Below, in pieces: positions 1-11,289 of a stretch of DNA of 64,000 nucleotides. Origin of the DNA: Cryphonectria parasitica EP155 (taxonomy: Eukaryota > Ascomycota > Sordariomycetes > Diaporthales > Cryphonectriaceae); NCBI RefSeq assembly GCF_011745365.1, contig NW_024468918.1:1206488-1270487 (forward strand). The letters run 5' to 3'. The first letter of the stretch is position 1, and each line of letters begins with the position of its first letter. The notes below the pieces were generated by a model that had not been told where the DNA came from, did no database searches, and worked only from the letters and a program-made list of their open reading frames with translations. A program made the position numbers and the translations under genes.

Positions 1-346
1 CGGCATCTAGACGGTCAGCAAAGTAATCCGCCTCCTCGGATACGCCGGCGTTGGCGAAAACGTAGTCGATGGGGCCGTCCACACTGTCTATAGCGCCGCG
101 CAGCTGCTCCCAGCTCGTCATATCACAGCGGTGAAAGTGAACGCTTCGTTCCAGCGGATCCAGGCCACCCTCCCCCTCTTCTTTCTCCTTCGCTGGGCGA
201 TTGATGTCGAGCACGTGCACGGTGGCTCCTTTCTGAGCCAGAAGGCGCACAGCTGCGAGACCGATGCCTGATGATCCGCCGGTGATGATAGCGGTTTTCC
301 CCTGCAGCAGAGGAATGTCGCTGTCTTGGATGTTGAGTGATGCCAT
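1..346 (-). CDS. Short-chain dehydrogenase/reductase, N-terminal part (cut by window edge)
   Basis: The minus strand from the ATG at 344-346 reads without a stop to the window edge, giving about 115 residues. The N-terminal half of a classical SDR Rossmann fold is visible: a beta strand leading into TGGSSGIG (the NAD(P)-binding glycine motif), an acidic residue after strand 2 (VLDI), CDMT for the adenine contact, and FANAGV matching the NAG motif. The catalytic Ser-Tyr-Lys lie beyond the window and cannot be checked. It reads the same way as the P450 behind it, at the left end of the polyketide cluster, so a tailoring oxidation or reduction of a hydroxyl or ketone is a reasonable inference. 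Family assignment is firm; substrate is unknown. Confidence 0.85.
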   Translation of the reverse strand, partial: MASLNIQDSDIPLLQGKTAIITGGSSGIGLAAVRLLAQKGATVHVLDINRPAKEKEEGEGGLDPLERSVHFHRCDMTSWEQLRGAIDSVDGPIDYVFANAGVSEEADYFADRLDA

Positions 347-667
347 TTCGTTTGGTGTGTGTATGTGTGTGTGTGCGTATGTGTGTATGAAGATGCCTAC
401 ACCAGTTACAGAATTGAGATGAAATGCAGATTTCACGCTTGAGTGGAGGTGATGGAGGAGGGAGCGCTGAGACCTGTGCAATAAATAGATCCATTCTGTG
501 TCTGTTGCAGATTCTCCGGGACTTTCCATTTTCAGTCAAAACATCTCTCTGCTACCTGCTACGTCCTCTTTCTGTGTGTCCCTGGCCCCATCCCTTCTGT
601 ATCTTTCACACTCCCGCCCCTTTTCTGACTCTCCACATGCTGGGCCTTTGACCTCTCGTCCTCCTTA
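347..667. other. Intergenic, with TG microsatellite
   Basis: This is the gap between the start of the partial SDR and the stop of the first P450. It holds an interrupted (TG)n tract at about 351-388, directly upstream of the SDR start codon. It should contain the SDR promoter and the P450 3' end; I recognise no specific site. Confidence 0.5.
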
Positions 668-2914
668 TTACCTAGCGTTTTTGGTAGGTGTGCTGACCCT
701 CACCCACAGTGATGGCTTTCTCCACAACGTGAGCATGCTGGAGTCGCGGTGCCAGTCCACCTCAGTGTTGACCAGTTCCAGATCGTATGTCCACAGAAGC
801 TTGGCCAGAACCGTGCGCATTTCCATCCATGCCAGGCTACATTTTGTTTCAGATAACATAGATTAGCATAATCTGTCCTGCCATGTTTGGTGGAGGGGGC
901 CATGGTGGCACGCAAGACTTACTTCCTGCCAAGACAACCTCTTGGGCCGACGGAGAAAGGCTGTGTCGCAGCCAAAATATCCTCTGACTGTGGATCCGTT
1001 CCAAGCCACCGCTCCGGCTTGAAGGCCAAAGGCTCAGTAAAGTTCCTGGGGCTGAGGCTTGCCGCAACTGGGTTCGTGCTCACGATGGTCTATGAAATTG
1101 GACGAGATCAGTCTGGAGCTTCAAGGTCAGGACAGACAGCACTGCCTAGATGGGAAGGGCTGGGAGATGAGAGGGGTAGGAGAGGAGAGGAGCACTAAAT
1201 CCTCCGATGTGGTGATTCATGCCATCAAGGTCTGATCGTCTTACCCCGGCTGGCAAGAAATGGCCGTCCACTGTATCACCACCCTCGGGCACCTCTCGCG
1301 GCAGTGCAAAAGGCAGGGGAGGGTAAACTCGGAGGCCCTCCAGAAGGACGGCCCTGAGGTATTTCAGCGATAGGGTAGATGAGGCACTGATCTCTGCGTA
1401 GGACCGAAACTGCTTGCGGATCTCATGTTGTAAACTCGCCAGGACGGCATTGTTTTTGAGCAGATGGTACAGCACACACGCCAGCGCCGTGGCCGTTGTC
1501 TCGCTGCCTGCAATGACAAAGTCGGAGGCGTGGGCTGCCAGCTGCAGGTCCGACACCTTTTGCGGGTCTCTCTGCTCCAGGATACGCGTCATGAAGTCCT
1601 TGCGGGCCGAATCTTGCCGGGCAATTCTCCTTCATTTCGCCCGACGCACACTCTCTCTCGGTCAGCAAAGGCCTCTATACGGACTGGTGAAGAAAGGTGG
1701 GCGGGGAGTTGGAGTAGTTTCGACCTACTTTTCAGTGAGCTCCACGGCCAGGTCCTCGTTCTTCTTGGTCTCCTCGGTCAGCTTTGCAATCTTGCCTGGC
1801 ATCAGCATCATGAAGATGTCCGCGGCGAGGGGGAACCGCTTGAATGTGTCTGCTAGTGCCCCCTGGCGCAAGGCGCCCATGGCGATTGAGATCCAAGGAT
1901 GAGGTTGATCTGGATGAAAAACGAGGATGAAAGACCCCAAGTTAGCCATGATTAACATCATGCCAGCCTTGCCCGTATTCTGGGGCAAATATGCAGACAC
2001 AAAAACAAGCACGCAAACGCACCACTGTCCACGCCACCAAAAGTCTCGCCAAAGGCCAAGTCTCCAATAATATCAAACGTCATCATCTCCAGCCCCTTGC
2101 AGATATCAAAGCCGCCGGTGCCACCTCCTCGCGTACCTGCGGCTCGGATGAATTTGTCGACCGTTTTAGAAACTAGGACCTCTTGTTCGCTGAGTGACTG
2201 GTCCGAGAAGGCCCGCGATAGATGCCGCCGCATCTGCCCATGCACATCTACATCGCGCTCGCTGACGATGGAGTGCACGCCGCGGCTCGCAAACGGCCCG
2301 CCTTCGTAGAAGTCGCTTTTGATGAAGGTCTTGTGGCCAGGGCGGAAACCGTAGATGTCATTCCATGACTGCGGGGAATTAAACGAAACCTCGTTGGGGG
2401 CCACTCGGACGACCGGACCTGACAAGAAGAAACGGAGCGTCAGCACCCAAGTGAGCATTCAGACTGGTCTGCTTCCTCCAGTCCTTCCCCCGAACTCCGA
2501 GCTTGCGCATACCATATTTTTTGTGAAGTGCTAGGATTTTGTAGGGCATGCGGCCGCTGTGGAACCAGTAGCTGTATGGGATCTGATATTACAAGGCGGT
2601 TTTCATCTCAGCACATCATGACTGGCGTGTTTGTGTGTCTCTGTATTGGAGGGCCGTCTTACATTACTCCACGAGGCGGCTCGGGGGCCGGGAATTTTGG
2701 CCAGCGGGTGGAAACATGCATCATAGATGGCCCTAACGACAAAAAAGAGGAGGAGCTGGTCACACCTCTCTCGTTAGCCCCACGTGGTCCACACAGCCCA
2801 TGGCGTCGCCGGGTTGGTCGGGATAGAGAAAGACCATCCTGAACTGGTGCCACTCACCCCAATGATGGAATACACCACAGCAAGGCCAGATGATCTATAG
2901 GTCAGATTCGCCAT
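668..2914 (-). CDS. Cytochrome P450, CYP65-like (TRI11-type)
   Basis: This is a class II microsomal monooxygenase spread over about eight exons. The start at 2912-2914 gives a short hydrophobic N-terminus, then FHPLAKIPGPRAASWS (the proline-rich hinge), and after an intron the CYP65-type stretch IPYSYWFHSGRMPYK and VVRVAPNEVSF. The I-helix reads VIAGSETTAT near 1500-1520. The ExxR motif is EGLR near 1340. The PERF-type motif is KPERWL, and the heme loop FSVGPRGCLGRN is split by an intron near 930 that leaves the Cys upstream. All catalytic landmarks are present, so the gene looks functional. The style is that of isotrichodermol C-15 hydroxylase (TRI11, CYP65A1). It is divergent from the FAD oxidase gene with 554 bp between the starts. 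Substrate is unknown, most likely the cluster polyketide. Confidence 0.88.
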
Positions 2915-3468
2915 CCTGAAGAGGTATGAAAACGGTTCTACTCCGGCGCGGGAGATGAGCTATTGATCCTGCTGAGTCTTACCAAGTTCCACCCTGCTTG
3001 TAGCAGCAGACGAGATGGAGTAAATCCACGCCACCTTATATGAGCAAGTATAAACGGCACGCAATAGCCCGTACATGGTGGTCCCGGCTGTTACTCGGAA
3101 GGGAAAACCCCCAGCGATGGACAAGGCTGAGGAGGATTTTGGGTGCACACTACCCACACACAATCCATGAAGTCTACGCCACATTTGCTGGGTAGGATCA
3201 GGAGACGGTTCAGAGGCTTTCTTCAGGCTCACCAGAATGGTGGGAAGGGAAAGCTGAGAGGATGTTTTGTGAGGGATCCTTGGACTGAATGAGATAGTAT
3301 ATATAATAATTTGTCCTAGTAATGGTCGTGTTCAATGTTTGTCTCCTGGTCAGCAGATTGTAGACTTACAGACTACCTTCATTGCTCTGCACTTCTTTCG
3401 TTCGCTGAAATCTTTTCTTCCTCACATCTTTGTACAGAAAGTCACTAAAGATATCAAATTCCACCATA
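2915..3468. promoter_or_regulatory. Divergent promoter, P450 / FAD oxidase
   Basis: This 554-bp segment separates two divergent start codons, so it must carry both promoters. A TATA-like TATATATAA lies at 3298-3306, about 160 bp upstream of the FAD oxidase start and on its strand. I could not identify a regulator site with confidence. Confidence 0.4.
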
Positions 3469-5319
3469 ATGTTCACGGCGTCCCTGAAAGAGGCCATGAT
3501 AGGCCTGCTGCTTACGTCTAGCGCAGTAAAAGTGTTCGGCAGTGCGACAGAAAACAATGGGACCGGCACCGCCTGCAATTTGCTCGCTGCCACGTTTCCG
3601 AGCAAGACTTTTGCCCCTGGATCGGCCAATTACACCCTGATCTCGCAGAGTGAGTGCAACCCTTGATGCATGCGGTCTGCATATTCCTTATGCACTCTGT
3701 GTCGGTTCCATGTCCCTTTTCGGGCTTCGATCACCCTTTTTCGTTTGGAGAGGGGAGGAGAGACGTTGTCTATTCTGCATGACACCCTGACCCTGTCAGT
3801 ATTCGCAGTGACTAACACACACGTGGTGACTAGCCGACATCTACTCCGAGACGTGCGTCCTAGAACCAGGTTGTGTCTTCATGGCAGCCAACGAGGACGA
3901 CGTGGCACAGGCCATCTCCTTTATCTATGAGACCAACACCGTCTTCAGCGTCGTCAGCGGCGGGCATATGCCTGTGCCTGGCGCACAGTCTAATAATGGC
4001 GGTGTTATGTTGGCCCTAACCAACCTGGACAACAAGACCTTGAGTGATGATCATTCAGTGGCCTCGATTGGGCCTGGCAACCGCTGGGTCGAGGTATACA
4101 CCTGGTTGCAGCCGTATGGGCTCGCTGTGGCCGGTGGACGTTACTCGAGTGTAGGAGTGGGTGGTGTGTTAATTGGCGGAGGCATCAACTTCTTCGGAAA
4201 CCGGTACGGCTTCAGTGTGAATACCATCGTGGGCGTCCAGGTGGTCCTTGGGAACGGGTCCATTGTGGAAGCGTCGGCAACGTCGCATGCGGACCTGTTC
4301 TGGGCGCTCAAGGGCGGCAACAACAACTACGGCGTGGTTACGCGCTTTGACCTAAACACCATCCCAATCACGAGTGCGTACGGTGGCATCGCGGGCTGGC
4401 TCGGCACCGATCTTACCTCCCAGTTTGTTCAGGCTATCGAGGACTTTCTGCTGTCTCCAGAAGGCATTGACGATCCCTATACCGAAATCAACCCAAGCAT
4501 CACCGTCCAGCCATCATACTACGGCAATGGCACTGGCCTCTGGGAGTCCGTCCTTGTGCCCTTTGTCGCTGGCAACTACTCTTCGGTCTCGGGCCCACCG
4601 TCCCTGGTCAACTTTACCAATCTTCCAGATCCTGTGTCCATCAGCGTGCTCGGGCAAGAGGACAATTATGTCGACATTCTCAACACGGTCGAGTCCATCA
4701 ACACCGAAGACATATACGGCAAGGGCCAGATCTACGGGTGCCTGTCGGCCAAGATTGCGCCGGGCGTCGTGCAGTTGGCTGTCGACACCGTTCTGACGCC
4801 CGCCCTGACTCAGCTCGCCAATGTGAGCGGTGCATTTGTGGCCATAAGCCCTGAGGCCATAAGCTCGTCCATGCTTCAGGTTGCGCATGACTCTGGCCCG
4901 TATGCCATCGACCTTGACCCCGACGACGGGGCCTTCATAAGTACGTATGCCCTTCTCCTCTGCTTCTCTCGAGGCTTCCCATGTCCATTTTCATGCATGG
5001 GTCAGCCACGGGCGCTCATCAGCTTTGGTCTAATTTCTTATAACACACAGTTATTCTGGCGACAGTCACCTGGGACAACGCATCCGACGATGAGCTCGTT
5101 CAGACCTTCATGAACAACACCCTCACGAATCTCGAGAATGTCTTGGTACAAAATGATTTGTTCTACAACTACATCTACATCAACGACGCCGCGCCGGGTC
5201 AGTACCCCTATTCCACCTACGGCAATGGCCAAAGCCTGGACCGAATGAAGGCTGTCCAAACCTCGTACGACCCACTCGGAGTCTTCAAGGATCTTATCAC
5301 TAGCGGATTCAAGCTTTGA
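3469..5319 (+). CDS. Secreted FAD-linked oxidoreductase (berberine-bridge-enzyme family)
   Basis: Three exons. I chose the ATG at 3469 over the upstream in-frame ATG at 3430 because it starts a clean signal peptide (hydrophobic IGLLLTSSAV core, cleavage near FGSA). Introns lie at about 3652-3834 and 4940-5050. The FAD_binding_4 domain shows VVSGGHMPVPGAQ, whose His is the usual 8-alpha covalent FAD attachment site. The position where bicovalent members have a second-link Cys reads AGGRYSSVG, with Tyr, so monocovalent flavin is expected. VGVGGVLIGGG follows, and the C-terminal BBE substrate module ends with YDPLGVFKDL. Many N-glycosylation sequons fit secretion or a vesicle location. Such enzymes in fungal clusters oxidise alcohols, dehydrogenate or drive oxidative cyclisation. 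It sits between the P450 and the acyltransferases. Family assignment is firm; substrate unknown. Confidence 0.9.
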
Positions 5320-5967
5320 AGGAGTCTCTTTTCTTTTTCTCTGACTTTCTTAGAGTACCATATTAGATCAGTTGCCTTCTTGTATATATAGTGTTCCCTT
5401 CCAATTACACAGTGGTTATCAACTTCAATCACATACTCATGGAGAATTTCACTGTGTTACCCCAAAGAGAAAATCCATTTTCCTGTACGATGACACATGT
5501 TCGTTCGTGTTCATAAACCGAATGCACAGCAACTGGGCCTTGTCTTCATAGAACGTTGCAGTAAAACCAACCTGGTTACTACATGTCTTTCCTACTACAG
5601 AGTGTAATAGAATTTAAAAATATTTTTCTATCCTACTCGAAAGAAGTTTTTTTTCTTCTTCCCTTAAACAGGGTTACCTATGTTGCGAAAAATCTTGGAT
5701 GGTCTTGCCATGATGGTGATTTTATCGATTCTTTCGGACGGTATTGTTCCCAATTAGGAAATTTCCGCCCTGCCCGCTTCCGAGTTCTGACTGTACTCCT
5801 TTTCACCATTGACTATCATCACAGGTCACTCAGTTCAGTGGTAACAAACCTCCATTCCATGTCGTCGTGATGCACAGTGAATTTCATGCTCTGTCTTCTA
5901 AGCGACAGAATCTTTGTTGTACAAACTAGGGCTGTACAGTAAGCCAGCAGCGACCTTGATCACCAAG
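5320..5967. other. Intergenic between FAD oxidase and acyltransferase 1
   Basis: This stretch holds the 3' end of the FAD oxidase gene and the promoter of the acyltransferase. Short open frames here have no domain signal and poor composition. No RNA gene or repeat seen. Confidence 0.4.
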
Positions 5968-7443
5968 ATGGCGAGCCCCAAGCGATTTGCGCTGAATGCT
6001 CTGGACAATATCATGCCTCGTTTCTTCTCCAGCCTCATCTTCACGTTCAGGCTCAGCAAGGAAGCAACGCATGATCAGGCCCTCCAACTACTTCAAGAAA
6101 GTCTTCGGACAGCCTGCGACGAGCTGCCTTATTTTCGGCGAAAGGTCTTTAGCATTCCGATATCGCCCGAAAACAAGACACCCGGTCGTCTGGAGGCGCG
6201 CGAACACCAAGATTGGATTCCTCAGGTGCTGCGCAACGACCTGACGAAATCATGGCCCGAGTACGACGACATGGTAGAAGATGGTCTGCCGCAGGACCTG
6301 CTCGACGGCTCGCAGCTGTTCCCTCCCGGTCGCCACATCATTGACCTCGATCATGAAGGCACACCACTCCTCGTCGCCCAGGCCAACTATGTCCGCGGTG
6401 GGCTGCTGCTCGGCGTGTCCATGTTCCACTCGCTCGTCGACGGAATGAGCGGCGCACTCATCCTTCGCATGTGGGCAAAGCATATGCGCATCCACTCGGG
6501 GGAGACTGTCGCTGCCTTTGACATTTCTCCCGGCTCCTGTGACTATGACACCCTCCACGAGGTGTGGAAAACATCCGGGGCGCCCGTAGCCGAGGGTACT
6601 CCCGACGACTGGCGGCTGCTGGGCCTCCTCCCACCGGGTGTCGAGGACCGACCGAGTGGCGCACCGCCGCCGCCCATGCGCTCCAGCATCTTTTACATCT
6701 CAGGCACTTCGTTTGCCCGCCTGGGCGCCATAGCGGCTGGTTCCTCCACCAATGGCCATGTCGACGGCGGAGGCGCAGATGGCGACGACGGTGTGAAACT
6801 GGGAGGAACGGCCAACGACGCCCTCATGGCGCTGCTGTGGCGGTGTGTCATGCGAGCGCGGCGGGCAGCGGCACCCGAGTCTCCGAGCTACGGCGCTTCA
6901 GAGGTGGCCGAGCTGGACACGACGCTCAACGGAAGGGCATTCTTCGGAGAAGAGCTACCATGGCAGTACATGGGCACGCTGGTGTATATTGTGACAACGC
7001 GCATGACTGTTGCTGAGCTGACGGATCCTGCCACGCCATTGAGTGCGGTGGTCAGCGCTGTGCGGAATTCCGTGGCCAGAGTCACACGCGAGCGGGCTCT
7101 GTCTGTGTATGGGCTTGCGGCAACACGTCTGGAGGGGTATACGGCCGAGACATTGCGATGGCCCTTTGCGACATTTGAAGGGGCCGAGGCGTGCTTCAGC
7201 AGCCTGGTGTCGCTGCCTGTCATGGATATTAGCTTTGGCGGCAAGGTTTTCGCTGGCAATGGTGTCCCGGATTACGTTCGACCGGAGCGTCGTGCGCTGG
7301 ATCACGTCTGTCGGAATTGTAACATTCTTCCTTTGCGACTAGAAGGGGGCACTGAGGTATTCATCTCGCTGACGGTGGACGAGATGGCTCTTCTAGAGCG
7401 TGATGCTGAGTTCGCCGAGTACGCGCAGCTGGTGTGTCATTAG
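5968..7443 (+). CDS. Acyl-CoA-dependent acyltransferase (TRI101-like, transferase family)
   Basis: A single exon of 491 codons; the frame is also open from 5914. I chose the ATG at 5968 because the protein then begins MASPKRFALNALDNIMPRFF, which lines up with the start of the second acyltransferase (both have LDNIM near residue 12). The BAHD/TRI101-type catalytic HxxxD is FHSLVDG, about 160 residues in. The C-terminal DFGWG-type motif is degenerate (DISFGGKVF), which is common in fungal members. Enzymes of this fold move an acyl group from CoA, or sometimes from a carrier protein, to a hydroxyl. The PKS here has no thioesterase, so this protein could release the chain as an ester or acetylate a tailored hydroxyl; that is inference. 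It is convergent with the second acyltransferase, 357 bp apart. Confidence 0.85.
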   Translation: MASPKRFALNALDNIMPRFFSSLIFTFRLSKEATHDQALQLLQESLRTACDELPYFRRKVFSIPISPENKTPGRLEAREHQDWIPQVLRNDLTKSWPEYDDMVEDGLPQDLLDGSQLFPPGRHIIDLDHEGTPLLVAQANYVRGGLLLGVSMFHSLVDGMSGALILRMWAKHMRIHSGETVAAFDISPGSCDYDTLHEVWKTSGAPVAEGTPDDWRLLGLLPPGVEDRPSGAPPPPMRSSIFYISGTSFARLGAIAAGSSTNGHVDGGGADGDDGVKLGGTANDALMALLWRCVMRARRAAAPESPSYGASEVAELDTTLNGRAFFGEELPWQYMGTLVYIVTTRMTVAELTDPATPLSAVVSAVRNSVARVTRERALSVYGLAATRLEGYTAETLRWPFATFEGAEACFSSLVSLPVMDISFGGKVFAGNGVPDYVRPERRALDHVCRNCNILPLRLEGGTEVFISLTVDEMALLERDAEFAEYAQLVCH

Positions 7444-7800
7444 GTTGGTGGTGAATGTGGGAATAGACGCAAGATAGTAGGAGCATAATATGTGGGTGCG
7501 GTGCAAAGTACAGACCGGTGTTCGCACCACGAGGAACTAGGAAGCATATTTTGAAAGGAGGGTACGTAGAAAGCAATGGAAAGCGATGTCGTGCAAAAAT
7601 TACAAAGAGTCACCAACTCCAGTCACTGGAGAATGCACGAATGTACCATACAGCTGCCGGGTGCCAATCTTCACAGATGTCCCTCGATTCTGATATCTAA
7701 GACTCTCAAGACGAGGAGGATTGTACTGTGATTATCAAAGTAGCTAGAAGGTGTTTACGCCCCCCTTAAGCTTGCACGCATATGAAATTGAGCCCTGCAC
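7444..7800. other. Convergent 3' intergenic region
   Basis: This segment lies between the stop codons of the two convergent acyltransferase genes and should hold both transcription ends. No gene, repeat or RNA seen. Confidence 0.4.
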
Positions 7801-9303
7801 TCAACATGTCGACAGCTTCGCGTAACTTCTAAACTCGCCATCCGCTTCCAGCCGCTTCATCTCGTCGTCATGAAGAGCAACCAGGATCTCGGCCCCCTTC
7901 CCTGATGCCGTAGGCAGGATGATAGTTCGCCTAAACAGATCATTCCACTCGTCTCCTGGAGGCCGTTCGCAGTCAGGACGACCCAACGCCGGCCCAAAGT
8001 CCAAGTCGTGCAACGCGATGTACTTGTGGGATACAACGATCATGGATGGCCCCGAAACGCCAGCAAGAGAATAGGGGAGATTTTCATAACTGGAGAGATT
8101 ATGTGCCGCACTAAACGCAGCGAGGAGATCAGCGCGTGAGAGCGAGTTGTGGGTCTCCCTTAGGGTCCGAGCCAGCTTGCCAAGCGGCGCCGAGGAGCTG
8201 CTCGGAAGGTCCGTCACCTCGGAAAGAGGCAGCGAGGAAGTGTTGAAGAAGAATGTATCCCCTAGGTAGGACCTGAGCTGCTGCTGCGGTCCTCCTAGTA
8301 TCTCGCGGCCGTCGACAGCGATCTGATAGACAGACTGACTCGGCTCGTCGCCTGGGCTGACTGCATGCGGATACCGTGCCCTCATGATACACCGCCAGAG
8401 CAGGGCGTGGAGGGCATCGTCAGTCGTGACGGGCTCTTGTCCGGGAAGCTCGTCGGCAACAACTTTACTCAGATTCTCTAGCGCCTCGGCTGATATGGTG
8501 AAGATTTGGGTCCTCGTCTTGTGCTTCAAGAGCTCGGGATTGCCCATGAGACTGGCCAACACGTCGTTGAGCCTCGGCGCGTCGACTGCACTGGGCGGGT
8601 GGATCCCCAAAATAGACCACCGCCTGTCTGTCGCTGTGCTTGCTTCAGAGCCACCATCCTCGCGCCACAGTCTCTCCAAGACCTCTCGGTCATTGTTGGT
8701 GGCAACTGTACTATCTGGGATGTAAGACAGGCTGGCTGACTCCGAACCTGGCTCAGATTGAAGCCTTCGGCAGTGGGACGCCCATCTGCGCGCAAAAGTG
8801 TAGACCCCGTAGGCGTCGACGACATTGTGCCACATGGCCAGGCCCAGAAGGCAGCCGCCTTTGACAAAATTGGCCTGGGCAGCGGTAGCCTCGATGCCTG
8901 AGGCAAGGTCGAGGTTGAAGGACTTGGACATGAGTAGTTTCGTGTCGATCTTGTCGGCAGGAAACCCAGCGGCCCGAAGTCTGTCGTAGGAGAGCTCGCT
9001 CGCGCCTTCGGCGACGGTAAGGTCCTTGAAGTCGAGTGTCGGTGATCCGTTCTTGCCTGCGTCTTTGGGGATGCGTACTTCCAACTGGTTTGGCTTCCAG
9101 CCGGGGCGGTCCTGAGGCCGAAGATGAACAGTGCCGCCACAGATGGGCATTTCTGCTATGGCTAGAGAGAAACCTTTGCTCAGAAGCTGGTAGGTCTCGT
9201 CCACACTGGCCTCTGGAGGAGTACTGAAGTAAAAGAGCAGCTTGACCCAGCAAGGCACCATTATGTTGTCAAGCGGGCTAAGAGCCACAACGTTTTCGCT
9301 CAT
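7801..9303 (-). CDS. Second TRI101-like acyltransferase
   Basis: A single exon of 500 codons. The ATG at 9301-9303 begins MSENVVALSPLDNIMVPCW, which aligns with the first acyltransferase, so the longer frame up to 9435 is treated as leader. The catalytic HxxxD is MWHNVVDAYG, and a DFGxxxG-type motif (LDFGPALG) lies near the C-terminus, closer to the family consensus than in the neighbour. The two proteins share architecture but are well diverged, so they are old paralogs or separate recruits and probably have different acceptors or donors. Role by analogy: O-acylation of a hydroxyl on the polyketide or self-protective acetylation as with TRI101. Which one cannot be told from sequence. Confidence 0.85.
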   Translation of the reverse strand: MSENVVALSPLDNIMVPCWVKLLFYFSTPPEASVDETYQLLSKGFSLAIAEMPICGGTVHLRPQDRPGWKPNQLEVRIPKDAGKNGSPTLDFKDLTVAEGASELSYDRLRAAGFPADKIDTKLLMSKSFNLDLASGIEATAAQANFVKGGCLLGLAMWHNVVDAYGVYTFARRWASHCRRLQSEPGSESASLSYIPDSTVATNNDREVLERLWREDGGSEASTATDRRWSILGIHPPSAVDAPRLNDVLASLMGNPELLKHKTRTQIFTISAEALENLSKVVADELPGQEPVTTDDALHALLWRCIMRARYPHAVSPGDEPSQSVYQIAVDGREILGGPQQQLRSYLGDTFFFNTSSLPLSEVTDLPSSSSAPLGKLARTLRETHNSLSRADLLAAFSAAHNLSSYENLPYSLAGVSGPSMIVVSHKYIALHDLDFGPALGRPDCERPPGDEWNDLFRRTIILPTASGKGAEILVALHDDEMKRLEADGEFRSYAKLSTC

Positions 9304-10052
9304 TTTGCTGGGTTGTTTGAGTGATATGACGAGAGGGTAGATACGTTTGGAATATGATTTGATATGTAATGTATATGGTAGAATGGGTTTGATAGGAGAA
9401 GATAAAATAGGCTGACAGAGGCAAGTGTTCAACAATAAAAAGAAGAAACAGGAAAAGGAGATTAACTCATAGCACTGGGATGTTGTTATTTCATTATAAT
9501 CTGAGCGGCGTCATTGGTCCTGCAATAGGGAAAATATGGACATTTCTGACTATCAGAGATTTTAGGTTCTCACAATTTTACGTGCTGATGTCGGTGATTA
9601 CTAGGACGAGCTTGACATGCTTATACGATGCGCGGCCTTTCTCTATTATAGGTCTAGTCTTTCTACACGGTGTTTAGTCGCACCACATGAACACATGCTA
9701 GAGACCAGGTGCTGACAGATTATGAAATAAACTTGTAATGTGTGATTGGATGGAAAAAATAAAATTGGAAGCAGGAGAAAGAAGAAGAAAAAAACAAGGC
9801 CAATAGGCGTTCCATCTGCAAAGTATGGCGGAGTATGGCGGAGTAGAGAGGTGATTGTACATTCAATCGATCTACAGAAAGCCATCATCATCTCAACCCC
9901 TTCTCTAAGCGTCATTGCAAGAACAATCCCTTTGTCATGTCTGCTTTCATCATACAGATTTGGACGAACGTTTTGCTGACATACCCCAAGCCCAAGAAAA
10001 TAGACCATCAGCTCCGGGAAGTGTGAAATAACACAGGCGAGCGTTAAGGGTT
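9304..10052. other. Intergenic between acyltransferase 2 and MFS transporter
   Basis: This 749-bp segment contains the upstream region of acyltransferase 2 and the 3' end of the transporter. There is a small direct repeat of TATGGCGGAG at 9823-9842. The 136-codon minus-strand frame across 9646-10056 is low complexity (a run of Phe from a purine tract) and I do not call it. Confidence 0.4.
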
Positions 10053-11252
10053 TCAAGCCGCCCCCGTTCCCAATCCTGGAGTCTGCTTCTTACGCAAGTC
10101 CGTCCATCCCATAAAGTTGGCTGTAATAAAGGACACAGCCGTTACCGCCGCTGGAACGTAAAACGTCCGATCGACACTGTTACTGTAGGCCAGCAGCACA
10201 CCTGGAATGTCTTTGGAGGCGATGATGCTGCGGAAGCCTGTAGCGCCTGCAGCCACCACGGCGCTGGCATCGACGTCAGGGGCATGTTGGACGAGCTGGC
10301 TCTCGATGCTCTGGTTGAAGATGGTATCGGCCACGATAAGTAAAATGGACAGGCCGGTAAATTCCGCAGACATGAGCAAGGAGATGCCGATAGCAATCTC
10401 AGCTGGGCCGAGGATGGCTTGAACTGCGAGCATGCCCTATAGCGCCGTACGGGGGACTGTCAGCTGGCTTTTCCTCTAATTCTTCCTGCGGTTTCCATAA
10501 CAGGCTTCAAAAGCTTACCATCTGTAACCCGCATCCTCTTGCAACTCCAGCAAGAAGTTGCAACCCAACCCATATTCCAGTCGACGTCGTCGGCGAGAAG
10601 ATGGCGAAGAGGCCCGTGGCCGTGGCGGTGACGGATGTCGAAAAAAGCGAATAGGGAATGACAAACCCTGTCTTCTGGACCAGAAATCCAGACACCATCA
10701 CGCCCAGGACCTGTCCGAGAATGTTGGGCAGCAGATACACGCCCGACATGAGCGGTGACACGCCCCTCACCGCCTGGAAGTAGATGGGAAGATAGTAGCT
10801 GGAGCACAGTAGGGCTGTCGATAGGCCCATCTGCGTCATAGCCGCGGCCCACACGATCCTGAGACGCAGCACAGATAGCGGCACCAGAGCTCTATCGCCG
10901 AGCCACCAGTTCCAGAGCATCCAGACGGCAGCCGTAGCTCCGGCGCCCACGAAGAGACCAATGACCGTTGGTGAAGACCAGGGGTACTGCTCGCCACCAT
11001 ACTCAAGCGCAAGGAGCAGCTGGATGATAGCTGGGGCCATAAGAGCAAACCCCACGAGGTCGAGATCGCGGTGGATGGTCATGAGAGCTTGCAGGACAGG
11101 TTTCCTAGACTTGGTCTGCTCCTCAGGCACGGTGATGAAGATGAGGCAGAGGAGCCCCAGACCCCCAGCAGGAAGGTTGATGTAAAAGCACCAGCGCCAT
11201 GTGGTGTACTGTGAACATTAGTGTTGATTCAATTGTTACTATCAAGCCATGG

Positions 11253-11289
<37 letters not shown>

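Noticed and set aside
5583..5870. 95-codon frame before acyltransferase 1
   Set aside because: Phe/Leu-rich chance frame in the promoter with no family signal.
9646..10056. 136-codon minus-strand frame
   Set aside because: It has low-complexity Phe runs from a purine tract, no family signal, and overlaps the 3' end of the transporter.
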